Of a stretch of 64,000 nucleotides of DNA, positions 1 through 7,261 are shown one piece after another. Under the pieces are notes generated by a model. That model saw only the letters and a program-made list of their open reading frames with translations. It was not told the origin of the DNA and searched no databases. The DNA lies in the NCBI GenBank assembly GCA_002508705.1, contig DAYL01000019.1, positions 139,241 through 203,240 of the forward strand. Direction: 5' to 3'. The DNA is from Methanoculleus sp. UBA374. GTDB taxonomy: Archaea > Halobacteriota > Methanomicrobia > Methanomicrobiales > Methanoculleaceae. Within the stretch, counting starts at the first letter, position 1, and each line of letters begins with the position of its first letter. The translations under genes and the position numbers were made by a program.

Positions 1-716
1 CTGCAACATCTTTACGAGCGCCACGTCGTTGTTGTCCTGTTTTGCCCTTGCCATACCGGTCTCGAGGAACCAGCGGTTATCCGGCATCCATTCGGTCGCA
101 AGGAAGATCATCACCCAGAACGGTTCGGCAAGCCATGGGTCCTGCTCGAGTTCTCCCCTGGCCAACCGCCGGAGACCCGGCTGCAGCTGTCCGAGTTCCT
201 CCATATACTGGCGTGCGGCTTTCAGGTAGTTCCACCGTTCCGCGGCGGAATAGCCGGACTCGGTCGACCCTTCCTTATACAGGGTGTAGTAGCAGTAGGC
301 ATACCAGCATCCTACGGCGGCGTCGTGTTTGCGGTACGGCTGGAGGTAGACCGCCGCCGCGAGCGGCATCCCGATCTTCATCAGTTTGACGGCGGCCGCA
401 AGATAGACGCCGGCTTTCCTCTCCTTCTTTCGTTTCATCCCGCAGGCGATATCGCAGACACGGTTCACGAACTTCGTGTCCCCGGCCCGCTTGCTGACGT
501 CCAAGACCCGAAATACGATTGCATCAATGAACTCGTCGTACATCTGGTCGGTGATGGGGACGTCTGCACGGTCAAGGATCGTAACGATCTTGCCGAAGAA
601 TGAGGGGAAATTCTCATCGATGGCTTCGGTATTGGACTCGATGTAAGAGAATATCTCAGCCTTGGATCTCTCAAGGCGGTCCGAGACGATAACCTCCGGG
701 AGGAAGCCGCCAACCA
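1..716 (-). CDS. Unknown protein, partial (C-terminus off the left edge)
   Basis: An open frame of 238 codons without a stop runs from an ATG at 714-716 leftward past the window start, so the C-terminus is missing. The codons are rich in G/C at third positions, as in neighbouring genes. I do not recognise the family. The protein starts with a Val-Gly-Gly-Phe-Leu-Pro segment, is mostly helical, has a Lys/Arg-rich stretch near residue 94, and then Ala/Tyr/Trp-rich helices that could be TPR-like. No signal peptide or membrane segment is clear. It is divergent from the sugar-isomerase gene starting at 870. It is real by codon pattern, but its role is unknown. Confidence 0.6.
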
Positions 717-869
717 TAGTTATCTCTATGTGGCTCTGGTGGCATAAACCATGCGACTGGATCCCTTTTACTGCCGACATGGCGGCGAGGGGCCGCCCCC
801 GGCCGATCAGGCGCGTTGGCAGGAGTGTCGATTCCGAACTTATTTATCGTCCCGGTCGGAACATTCTCT

Positions 870-1601
870 ATGTTTGGCATCTCCACTTACTGCCTTCACC
901 GTGAGCCGCTCTCTACGGCACTTGAGACGCTCGCTTCCGTAACCGATTGCGTGGAGGTGATGGATGAAGGGCTGCACTTCCTTGAGAGTGCAGAGCCGCT
1001 GCAGAGTTATTCGTATCGCTACTTCATCCATGCGCCGTCCCGGGGGGTCAACATCGCAAGCATCCTCGAGCCCATCCGACGGGCGAGCATCGAGGTCCTG
1101 ACAGGGGCGTTCGCCATCGCCGCGGAGGTCGGGGCGGACGTGGTCGTCCACCCGGGCTACTATGCGTGGAGCGAGGAACGAGCGCGGGCAACGGAAAGGT
1201 TTCAGCAGTCGCTCGCCGAACTGGCGACGGCGGCCGAAGACCTTTCGGTCACGTTCTTTGTGGAGAACATGGGGAACTGGGAGTACTTCTTCCTGCGCTC
1301 CTGCGAAGACCTGCCGCTCATCGACGGGCTCGGGCTTGCGCTCGATGTCGGCCACGCGAACCTGAACGGGTGCCTGGACTGCTTCCTCGCCCATCCGGCG
1401 GCGCACTTCCATCTGCACGACAACGACGGCACCGAAGACACGCATTCCCCGGTCGGGGCCGGGACGATCGATTTTTCGGCCGTGATGGATGCCGTGCACC
1501 GGAACAGGGTCACTCCTATCGCCGAGGTGGAGACTCTTGACGGGGTTATCGCCAGTATCTCCGCGCTGGAGGCGATCAGCGCTGCTGTGCGGGGAGAATA
1601 G
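870..1601 (+). CDS. TIM-barrel sugar isomerase/endonuclease IV-like protein
   Basis: The protein is about 243 residues and matches the xylose isomerase-like/AP endonuclease 2 TIM-barrel fold. It shows a beta1 segment FGISTYCL, a metal-site-like VVVHPGYY, FVENMGN (Glu), LALDVGHAN (Asp, His), HFHLHDNDG (two His, Asp) and a late IAEVET (Glu). These metal-binding residues fit sugar phosphate isomerases or epimerases; the substrate is not deducible. The frame is open from 816, but I chose the ATG at 870 because a TATA-like stretch (cttatttatcg, about 839-850) sits 20-30 nt upstream, as for leaderless archaeal starts. It stands alone before tRNA-Thr. Confidence 0.75.
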   Translation: MFGISTYCLHREPLSTALETLASVTDCVEVMDEGLHFLESAEPLQSYSYRYFIHAPSRGVNIASILEPIRRASIEVLTGAFAIAAEVGADVVVHPGYYAWSEERARATERFQQSLAELATAAEDLSVTFFVENMGNWEYFFLRSCEDLPLIDGLGLALDVGHANLNGCLDCFLAHPAAHFHLHDNDGTEDTHSPVGAGTIDFSAVMDAVHRNRVTPIAEVETLDGVIASISALEAISAAVRGE

Positions 1602-1639
1602 GGACGGCTCCTATCCGGTTCTTCCTCCGGGTTCGGCCG

Positions 1640-1655
1640 TAACCTTTTATAAGGT
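1640..1655 (+). promoter_or_regulatory. TATA box of tRNA-Thr
   Basis: An AT-rich ccttttataagg stretch lies about 30 nt before the mature 5' end of the tRNA, in the position expected for an archaeal TBP site. Confidence 0.5.
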
Positions 1656-1682
1656 AAACCTCCAACATAGGTGGTGCGTCAT

Positions 1683-1744
<62 letters not shown>

Positions 1745-1755
<11 letters not shown>

Positions 1756-1785
1756 CTAAGAACCTAAGTTCTTAATCCCTTCTAA
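1745..1785 (+). repeat. attL: tRNA-Thr 3' end plus flank
   Basis: The last 11 nt of the tRNA (CGCCTGAGGCT, 1745-1755) recur at 12915-12925. The flank also matches imperfectly: ttcttaatccctt here against ttcttattccctt there. The flank holds a hairpin AAGAAC-ctaa-GTTCTT (1758-1773) that could end tRNA transcription. Together these define one boundary of the integrated element. Confidence 0.7.
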
Positions 1786-1926
1786 AAAATAAGCCCGTAG
1801 CGCCGAGATTTTCACATCGGTTTTGAACAGCGCGATTCCTACCGTGCGCATCGGGAAACCGACACGGCGCGGGGTCGCTGCTCCTCGGGTGCAGGAGTAT
1901 ACAGGGTCTGAAAAAGAGAGTAGAGG

Positions 1927-2355
1927 TTACGCCTTCACCGGCGCGGCGATCAGCTGAACCAGAGCGTCCCACGCCTCCGGCTGCTCCTCACGGAACCGGG
2001 CGAGCGATGCCCGGAAGTGCGGGTCGTCCGGGGTCGTGCCGGCATCTTTTGCAAGCATCCTCTCCAGGAAGTCGCCGGGCGCCTCCTTCTTCTGCGGCAT
2101 ACCGCACACGGTGCAGAAGCGCCTCTCTCCCTCCAGGATGGCACCACACCGCGTGCAGGGCACCGGCTCCGGGGCGGCCGGGCCGGGGACGTCCGCCTCG
2201 TCGAAGACCGCCCGGATCGTCTGTGCAACCGCTGCCTTGTAGTGCTCCAGGGCTTTGCGGGAGTTGTGGCGCTCGTCGTCTGTCAGGTCGCTTTCGGCGA
2301 AGTCCAGGCACTCCAAGACCGCCGAAACAGTGGTTCCAAATTTGACGTTTGTCAT
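1927..2355 (-). CDS. Zinc-ribbon protein of the integrated element
   Basis: The protein is about 142 residues. It starts at ATG 2353-2355 (Met-Thr-Asn-Val-Lys-Phe-Gly) and has a helical N-terminal half. A four-cysteine zinc ribbon follows in the middle (CTRCG...CTVCGM), then a C-terminal helical tail (DPHFRASLARFREEQPEAW). The same type of CxxC-x(n)-CxxCG ribbon is in the C-terminus of the integrase of this element (11631-12848). Function is unknown; a DNA- or protein-binding role is an inference. The frame is open further upstream with a TTG at 2547, but that stretch is low-complexity and overlaps the small ORF 2430-2543. Confidence 0.65.
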   Translation of the reverse strand: MTNVKFGTTVSAVLECLDFAESDLTDDERHNSRKALEHYKAAVAQTIRAVFDEADVPGPAAPEPVPCTRCGAILEGERRFCTVCGMPQKKEAPGDFLERMLAKDAGTTPDDPHFRASLARFREEQPEAWDALVQLIAAPVKA

Positions 2356-2429
2356 GATATCGTCTCTTCTGTTGGTTTCCCCTTGACGGATGCCGCCGGG
2401 AGGCCTTGCACCTCCTCCGGACCGCGTGG

Positions 2430-2543
2430 TTACGGTCGGCGGTCTGCGTTCCAGTTCTCCAGGATGGCCACGACCTCCCGGACTTCCGCGCGAAGCGCCT
2501 TCGCCTCCGCGCGCAGGGTTTCCGCGTCCTCGACGGGGATCAT
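2430..2543 (-). CDS. Small coiled-coil protein (37 aa)
   Basis: The ATG at 2541-2543 overlaps the TGA of the upstream gene (ATGA), which implies translational coupling. The 37-residue product is one charged helix with an Ala/Glu/Arg heptad-like run (AETLRAEAKALRAEVREV) ending in NWNADRRP. This is typical of small accessory proteins of archaeal viruses. No function can be assigned. Confidence 0.5.
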   Translation of the reverse strand: MIPVEDAETLRAEAKALRAEVREVVAILENWNADRRP

Positions 2544-2926
2544 GCAAACGACCTCACGAGGTCATGGTCGATCGACTTCGCCTGCTCCCGGTCCGCGTCG
2601 ATGATCGGGGCCGGGGAGGAGAGCCTGGCGGCTGCCTGCTCCCCGGCGATCACCTTCTCCACGGCCTTGAGCGGAGCAGTCATGAGCCGCGCCTCGATCT
2701 TCACGTTCACCGCCTTACCGGACCGGGAGATCCGGGCGGTGCCGGCGTAGCCGATGAAGACATCGCGGCCGGGGCGTTCCTGCACGAACTGAACATCTAC
2801 CACGCGGCCGTTTAGCATCTTCGGAACGTCCGCGGCGGCGATCACGAGTGTTCCGAGTTTCCAGCCATCTACGACCACGCGAAGGGCGCCGTGGTCCTTC
2901 TGAATCTTTCCAACGGGCTTGAACAT
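2540..2926 (-). CDS. Unknown protein of the integrated element
   Basis: The protein is 128 residues with an ATG at 2924-2926, the first gene of the leftward unit driven from the region around the inverted repeat 2941-2997. It is a mostly beta protein at first (HGALRVVVDGWKLGTLVIAAADVP, here in two parts, then VVDVQFVQERPGRDVFIGYAGTARI). A helical tail containing AVEKVIAGEQAAA follows. The family is not recognised. The position next to an operator-like repeat and divergent from a DUF2080 gene suggests co-regulation. Confidence 0.6.
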   Translation of the reverse strand: MFKPVGKIQKDHGALRVVVDGWKLGTLVIAAADVPKMLNGRVVDVQFVQERPGRDVFIGYAGTARISRSGKAVNVKIEARLMTAPLKAVEKVIAGEQAAARLSSPAPIIDADREQAKSIDHDLVRSFA

Positions 2927-2940
2927 GCTGTCTCACCTAC

Positions 2941-2997
2941 GTTATAACATTGTTTTAACATGCAAAGGTATATACTTTTCCCTAACAATGTTATAAC
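2941..2997. promoter_or_regulatory. Divergent promoter with 14-bp inverted repeat operator
   Basis: GTTATAACATTGTT at 2941-2954 is exactly repeated in inverse orientation as AACAATGTTATAAC at 2984-2997. The arms are 29 bp apart, and each contains the palindrome GTTATAAC. A TATA-like tatatactttt (about 2969-2979) lies between them. The right arm touches the ATG at 2998 and the left arm is 15 nt from the ATG at 2926, so a bound dimer could control both genes. The DUF2080 protein or another small DNA-binding protein is the likely ligand (inference). Confidence 0.6.
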
Positions 2998-3165
2998 ATG
3001 GAGAAGTTCACCGTGACCGTGAGCGGTTACGAGCAGGTCGAGAAGACGGCGGTTAAAGTCGGCAACGGTGCCGGGGTCCTCGTGCCTCGACGGTGGTTAG
3101 GTCGTCGGGTTCACTGCATCCTCCTCGACGAGGGAGAGGTCGAGCAGGATGATAACACCAAATAA
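2998..3165 (+). CDS. DUF2080 family transposon/virus-encoded small protein
   Basis: The 55-residue product carries a hallmark GNGAGVLVPRRWLGRRV segment (residues 22-38). This matches the small AbrB-like DUF2080 proteins found in archaeal transposons and viruses: 'VGNGAGVLVPKRWLGKRV' is the usual form. The start at 2998 abuts an inverted-repeat operator, so the gene is likely leaderless or nearly so. A DNA-binding, autoregulatory role is inferred from fold and context. Confidence 0.7.
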   Translation: MEKFTVTVSGYEQVEKTAVKVGNGAGVLVPRRWLGRRVHCILLDEGEVEQDDNTK

Positions 3166-3357
3166 TCTCTTTTGCACGCCTTCATATCGTCGATTTCCCG
3201 GCCTCTCTTCTGCCGTAGGTGTAAGGTGTCATGGTGAGGGGAGATCGCCGGAATACGGCGCGATGTGAAGGCACGTTTACGGCCCGGGACAACGCCGTAT
3301 AAAAAGAGTTGGAAGAGTTGGACGTACCCGGCACCCATGAGCCGGATGCGCCCGTGC

Positions 3358-3891
3358 TCACAACACCCCGGCGAGGCGTAGCATGTCGTCTCGTTCCGGT
3401 AAGTATCGCTCAATCAGCCCGGCATCGACCATACAAGATGTCGCGTTTGGAGACGGTTTCCCAAGTTCGGTGGTAAGGCTAATTCCACGCTGAGCGATGT
3501 TATCGACAATCAGTGCCGCCTGAAACATGCGCCCGTTCATCAGAAGATCCTCTGAGTTATCCATATTGCGGCGGGCCTCGCCTAGGTGTTGTTTTGCCCT
3601 TTCCACGTGTTCGGCGGATTCGACAAACTTTTCGTGCGCGTACATGATACCAGCTGGATCGCTGGAGTACACAACAAATTTCCCATCAACGAACTCGGAA
3701 TCAATATTTGTTATATTCCCTAATCCGGCATTCTGAGCATTAACCGCTGCACGGAGTTCTCTAACGGCGGCATCCGTCGCCGTCTCGGCGGGAGTACTCA
3801 CACACCCGACCGTCACCACAATGAGTAGGATTGCCCCGATCGTCACAAGAGCTCGCGCGGGGGTCCAGAAAGAGGGTTCTGCGTCAGTCAT
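3358..3891 (-). CDS. Membrane-anchored or lipoprotein-like protein
   Basis: The protein is about 177 residues. The ATG at 3889-3891 is preferred over the ORF start at 3927 because a tatatata stretch lies about 26 nt before it. Residues 12-32 form a hydrophobic segment (ARALVTIGAILLIVVTVGC) ending in a Cys, which may be a lipobox or a transmembrane anchor. The rest is soluble, with a helical AEHVERAKQHLGEARRNM stretch. The family is unrecognised. It is separated from its neighbours by about 190-330 bp, and its position inside the element suggests a cargo (morphology or superinfection) gene. Confidence 0.6.
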   Translation of the reverse strand: MTDAEPSFWTPARALVTIGAILLIVVTVGCVSTPAETATDAAVRELRAAVNAQNAGLGNITNIDSEFVDGKFVVYSSDPAGIMYAHEKFVESAEHVERAKQHLGEARRNMDNSEDLLMNGRMFQAALIVDNIAQRGISLTTELGKPSPNATSCMVDAGLIERYLPERDDMLRLAGVL

Positions 3892-3963
3892 GAGAGGGAA
3901 TAGGGGATATGGGTATATATAGAACAAGGATCTATTCGGCCGGGGGCATTTTCGGCAACCCGA

Positions 3964-4119
3964 TCACTCCTCCCCGGCGGCGGCCTTCTCCAGGAGGTGC
4001 CGGAGCGCCGCGTCATATGACGGCAGCCGGAGCTTATGCTTCAGCGCCCATATGGCGGTGAAGGTGTCGTGTTGAACCGGGATCGTCCTCCGCGCCCGCT
4101 TCGGACTGCCGGAGGGGGT
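3964..4119 (-). pseudogene. Start-less remnant of a small element protein
   Basis: A frame open for 51 codons ends at TGA 3964-3966 and reads like a genuine C-terminus: IPVQHDTFTAIWALKHKL, then SYDAALRHLLEKAAAGEE. It has no ATG, GTG or TTG before an in-frame stop at 4120-4122. It looks like a small DNA-binding-type protein that lost its N-terminus. The remaining bases to 4225 hold nothing recognisable. Confidence 0.4.
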
Positions 4120-4225
4120 TCATCGGCCGCACCCGGGGAGAAGGAGAGGGGAAAAACCCCGCGCACCGGGGCATCTCGGAAGAGGTGCAGTTGGCTCCCA
4201 GGTGGCGGGGCGATCTCGATCGTTT

Positions 4226-5005
4226 TCATGGTTGTAGAGCAGGGTGCTCTTCCGGTCCGATGTCGTTCTCTCCGGGGCGGTCTTGCCACGGGAATGTTTG
4301 GGCAAAAGGTGCAATTTGCAACTTCACTAGCAGGAAGTCAGGATCGTCGCAGTTCAAGCAATAGAGTTGGTATGCCAGCATGCTAGCTATTCCACGATCA
4401 ACGCGGGTGCGACGGGTTCCACACCATAGGGGCCACGCTGATTTCTCGAAGTGCGCTCCCCGTAGATCTGCATCCCGGAAGTCTACTCCCACGATCTCTG
4501 CTCTCCGGAAATCCGCACCGCGAAGATCCGATCCGTTGAAGTTGCACCGGAATAGGTCGGCTCTCCAAAAATCTGCGTTTTTGACATCCGCCTCCCGGAC
4601 AAGTGTATGCCGGAGCTTCGCCCGGGTGAAGATAGTTCCTCGGGCCGCAATTTTGTCAAGCAGGGCACGGGAGAGGTTCGCCTCCCGAAACGTCGCTCCC
4701 GTGAGGTTGGCACGAGTCAGGATCGCGCCTTCCAGGTTGCACCCGTCCAGGTTCGCTTCCGGGAGATACCCTCTGTAGAAGATCGCTCCCTGTAGATCCG
4801 CACCGTGGAGATCTGCACCTCGGAGGGGTATTAGTCCCATACTCGCGCCACGGAGATCAACACCATCGGGGTTATCCGCTCCTCGGACAATGCCAGAGAG
4901 ATCCGCGTCGGTCAAGTCGGCACGAACACCGGCCGGGTCGTTGCGGACCCATGCCGCATGGAGACGTAATATCTCCTTCAGTTGGTCCGGGGTTATTTCG
5001 GCCAT
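4226..5005 (-). CDS. Pentapeptide-repeat protein
   Basis: The protein is 259 residues. After a short helix (residues 1-25), tandem A(D/N)LxG-type pentapeptides run from about residue 28 to 185 (ADLTDADLSG, GADLHGADLQGAIF, ANLTGATFREANLS, GADFRRAEIVGVDFRDADL). These predict a right-handed quadrilateral beta helix. A non-repeat C-terminus with WCGTRR and a Cys-x2-Cys-containing stretch follows. SD gaggtgat lies just upstream. It follows the terminase nuclease by 18 bp, so it is the last gene of the packaging operon. A DNA mimic or counter-defence role is possible but not shown. Confidence 0.85.
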   Translation of the reverse strand: MAEITPDQLKEILRLHAAWVRNDPAGVRADLTDADLSGIVRGADNPDGVDLRGASMGLIPLRGADLHGADLQGAIFYRGYLPEANLDGCNLEGAILTRANLTGATFREANLSRALLDKIAARGTIFTRAKLRHTLVREADVKNADFWRADLFRCNFNGSDLRGADFRRAEIVGVDFRDADLRGAHFEKSAWPLWCGTRRTRVDRGIASMLAYQLYCLNCDDPDFLLVKLQIAPFAQTFPWQDRPGENDIGPEEHPALQP

Positions 5006-5023
5006 ATTACATCACCTCTACGC

Positions 5024-5713
5024 TCATACGGGCGATATCGAGACTGGCTCGTCGAACACTACGATGTCATCGCCGGTCTGCTGGCTATAATACCACGTCG
5101 CCGCCCATACTGCCATTCCTACGGAGAGCACGAGGTCGTCGTGGTCGCCTTCCCGCCATGCCTCATAACTGTCATGTGCGGTTTTCAGGTTCACCTTGAC
5201 CTTGAACGCCAGGAGCTCATTGATCAGGGTTTCCGCGTCCGGGAGTGCTGCCGCGATCTTGAGCCGCTTGTTTTGCAGCGATACCGCCAGTTCCCCCACA
5301 ATGTCACGCTTCGGGACCCGGAAGTATGGGCCGTCCCGGTTCACGGTGTCCCCGCCTGTGATGGTGACACAGACGGGCGCCAGCCCTTCCAGAAAGAGCA
5401 TGTCGGTCACCGCCCGCCCCACCCCGGTGTTATCGACGATCAGGTCTGTGCCGGGCGGGAGACGTGCCATAATCTCCTTCACGCGGGCGACCTGCGTGGG
5501 GTAGGGTGTCCCGATCGGGAGCCGTTCCAGGTGCCGGACATGGTGCGTGAGCGGGATGCTCTCGAACGTCGTATCTACTGTCCGAAGGCGTCGGGTCTCG
5601 GGATCGCGGTCTTCGTGCTGTACGGTGTATGGCGTCGGGCGAACCTCGATCGCGCTGATCGCGGTGTAGTCGGCCGCCTGCCCTAAATCCAGTCCTACAA
5701 AGTATCTCGTCAT
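5024..5713 (-). CDS. Terminase large subunit, nuclease domain (separate gene)
   Basis: The protein is 229 residues with an RNase H-like fold as in the C-terminal half of phage TerL. The first acidic strand is FVGLDLGQAADYT (Asp9), the second is LIVDNTGVGR (Asp94), and the last is DHDDLVLSVGMA (Asp190-193). These acidic residues bind the two metal ions that cut concatemeric DNA. The ATG overlaps the TGA of the ATPase gene (ATGA), so both are translated coupled. A TerL split into two genes is unusual but known in some phages. The two polypeptides presumably act as one motor. Confidence 0.8.
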   Translation of the reverse strand: MTRYFVGLDLGQAADYTAISAIEVRPTPYTVQHEDRDPETRRLRTVDTTFESIPLTHHVRHLERLPIGTPYPTQVARVKEIMARLPPGTDLIVDNTGVGRAVTDMLFLEGLAPVCVTITGGDTVNRDGPYFRVPKRDIVGELAVSLQNKRLKIAAALPDAETLINELLAFKVKVNLKTAHDSYEAWREGDHDDLVLSVGMAVWAATWYYSQQTGDDIVVFDEPVSISPV

Positions 5714-6528
5714 TCGGTTGCCTCGTCAAAGAGCGGGAAAACATCGTCGTCGAGTCCGGCGGCGGTCCTCGTCGTCGGCGGGGCGAAGAGCGGGGATACG
5801 TCCTCGGAGACCGCGCCCATCACGTCGTCGTAGCGGAATACGCTATCCGTCGCCTGCCGGAACTCGCACATGTACTCTTGTTCAAACCACCAATCCCCGA
5901 TCGCCCGTCGTTCCTGCTCCAGGAACTCCGGAGTTATCCGCGGGCACCGGGGCGCGGGGATCTTGATCCGCTGCCAGTCGTCGCCGCCTTCGGTCCATGC
6001 CTCGAAGAAGTGCCCGCGCTTGCCGAACGGGGTACTCATCAGGATCAGCCGCCCGCCGCTGACGGCAAGCATCGGTCGGATGGAATAGTACAGCGCGTCG
6101 GGGACCCGGGCGGCCTCGTCCTCAATCACGAGGTCGGGCGCACTGAATCCGCGGATCGTGGCTTCGGTGCCGGGGAGGGAGACCACTCTCGATCCGTTCT
6201 CCAGCGCAAACGAGAGCTTGTTGTCTTCCGTCAGCCGGGGGCGGTCGTCCAGGGCATCCAGGAACCCGGTCACTTTCTTGAACAGTTCACTTGACTGCCG
6301 GAGCGACGGGCTCACGAGGGGCACGAGGCTGCCGGGCCGGAAGAGCGCCGTGTGGAGCGCCACGATCGCGGTGGTGGTGCTCTTCCCGGCCTGCCTGGAG
6401 CAGTTGAGGAGCAGGCGGTTTGCCGGGGAGAGGAGGACCTCGACCTGCCAGGGGTCCGGCTCGAAGTCGAGTTGTTCCCGGGCGAAGGCCACGGGGTCTA
6501 TGAGGTGTCGAAGAGGGGCGGTGGTCAC
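5710..6528 (-). CDS. Terminase large subunit, ATPase domain
   Basis: The protein is 272 residues from a GTG at 6526-6528. The longer frame up to 6720 has no support, and the GTG overlaps the stop of the preceding gene (GTGA). The Walker A variant is CSRQAGKST (43-51), typical of terminases. Walker B DLVIEDEA (132-139) and the coupling motif MSTPFGK (164-170) follow. The protein stops before the nuclease domain, which is the next gene (5024-5713). It would power DNA packaging into a capsid, yet no capsid genes are present in the element. Confidence 0.85.
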   Translation of the reverse strand: MTTAPLRHLIDPVAFAREQLDFEPDPWQVEVLLSPANRLLLNCSRQAGKSTTTAIVALHTALFRPGSLVPLVSPSLRQSSELFKKVTGFLDALDDRPRLTEDNKLSFALENGSRVVSLPGTEATIRGFSAPDLVIEDEAARVPDALYYSIRPMLAVSGGRLILMSTPFGKRGHFFEAWTEGGDDWQRIKIPAPRCPRITPEFLEQERRAIGDWWFEQEYMCEFRQATDSVFRYDDVMGAVSEDVSPLFAPPTTRTAAGLDDDVFPLFDEATE

Positions 6529-7007
6529 GGGTCTTCGACCTCCTTTAGCGCCTCTGCGAGCCGGACCCGGATGTCTGGATACGGCTGAAGTTCGCGGAAG
6601 ATGACCGCCTGGATCTTCAACCACTGTGGGGCTTGATAGATGTTGATCGTCGTCCCATCGCCCGGGAGATCCCCGGCGATCTGGAGTAACGGCTTTGCCA
6701 GGTCGCCGGCCGTCTTCCACAGATACGCCATCCTCCGGTCGTCCCCTTCCTCCTCGGCTCGGTTCGCTGCACGGGCGAGCGAATCGAATCCTCTCGACAA
6801 CTCCTTGAGCATCTTTGCGGTGCCGGAGACGGCCTTCTGTCGCTCTGCATCGACAATTGCCGCCGAGATGTGTTTCTTATGGCGGCCGATCGCGGCTTCG
6901 GAAACGTCGAATCTCTGCGATATGCTCCGGTATTTTTCGCCTGAAACGATCGCTTGATCTATCTCGTCCCGCCGCGGGTGGGTGCAGATGCTACACCGTC
7001 GGGCCAT
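6525..7007 (-). CDS. Small terminase/HTH protein candidate
   Basis: The protein is 160 residues from ATG 7005-7007, overlapping the TAA of the upstream gene (TAATG). An N-terminal CSICTHPRRDEID zinc-like motif is followed by a helix-turn-helix (YRSISQRFDVSEAAIGRHKKH, residues about 26-46), as in terminase small subunits and related virus proteins. The middle is helical. The C-terminus (NIYQAPQWLKIQAVIFREL, then DIRVRLAEALKEVEDP) could bind the large subunit. Its position immediately before TerL supports a TerS role. This is inferred from order and fold, not from family recognition. Confidence 0.6.
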   Translation of the reverse strand: MARRCSICTHPRRDEIDQAIVSGEKYRSISQRFDVSEAAIGRHKKHISAAIVDAERQKAVSGTAKMLKELSRGFDSLARAANRAEEEGDDRRMAYLWKTAGDLAKPLLQIAGDLPGDGTTINIYQAPQWLKIQAVIFRELQPYPDIRVRLAEALKEVEDP

Positions 7008-7261
7008 TATCGCCTGCTCCTCCGGTCGTCGTCTCGCTTGATGCACTTTCTCAGGGCGGCCGCCTCCGCTCGATACTTCGCCGCCTGCCGGGGCTGCCGG
7101 TGGTAATCGTGGAGCCCGGCAAGCTGATCGAGCGCGTCGGCTACGAGATCCATCTCGGGGCACTGTGCGACGAACGCATCCCAGAGTAGCAGGATGCCAT
7201 CCGCGCCGGTGAACCGGGACCGGAGGTAGCGCCGGGCGTTGTCCCTGCACGAGGAGGTCAT
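7007..7261 (-). CDS. Small protein between helicase and terminase genes
   Basis: The protein is 84 residues and highly charged, with an ATG at 7259-7261 overlapping the helicase stop (ATGA). It is helical, with DLVADALDQLAGLHDYHRQP in the middle and an Arg/Lys-rich C-terminus (RKCIKRDDDRRSRR). The family is unrecognised. Overlaps on both sides show it belongs to the replication-packaging operon. The basic tail suggests nucleic acid binding. Confidence 0.55.
   Translation of the reverse strand: MTSSCRDNARRYLRSRFTGADGILLLWDAFVAQCPEMDLVADALDQLAGLHDYHRQPRQAAKYRAEAAALRKCIKRDDDRRSRR

Noticed and set aside
3111..3413. 100-codon minus-strand ORF
   Set aside because: Poor coding character, overlaps the end of DUF2080 and the membrane-protein gene; no motif.
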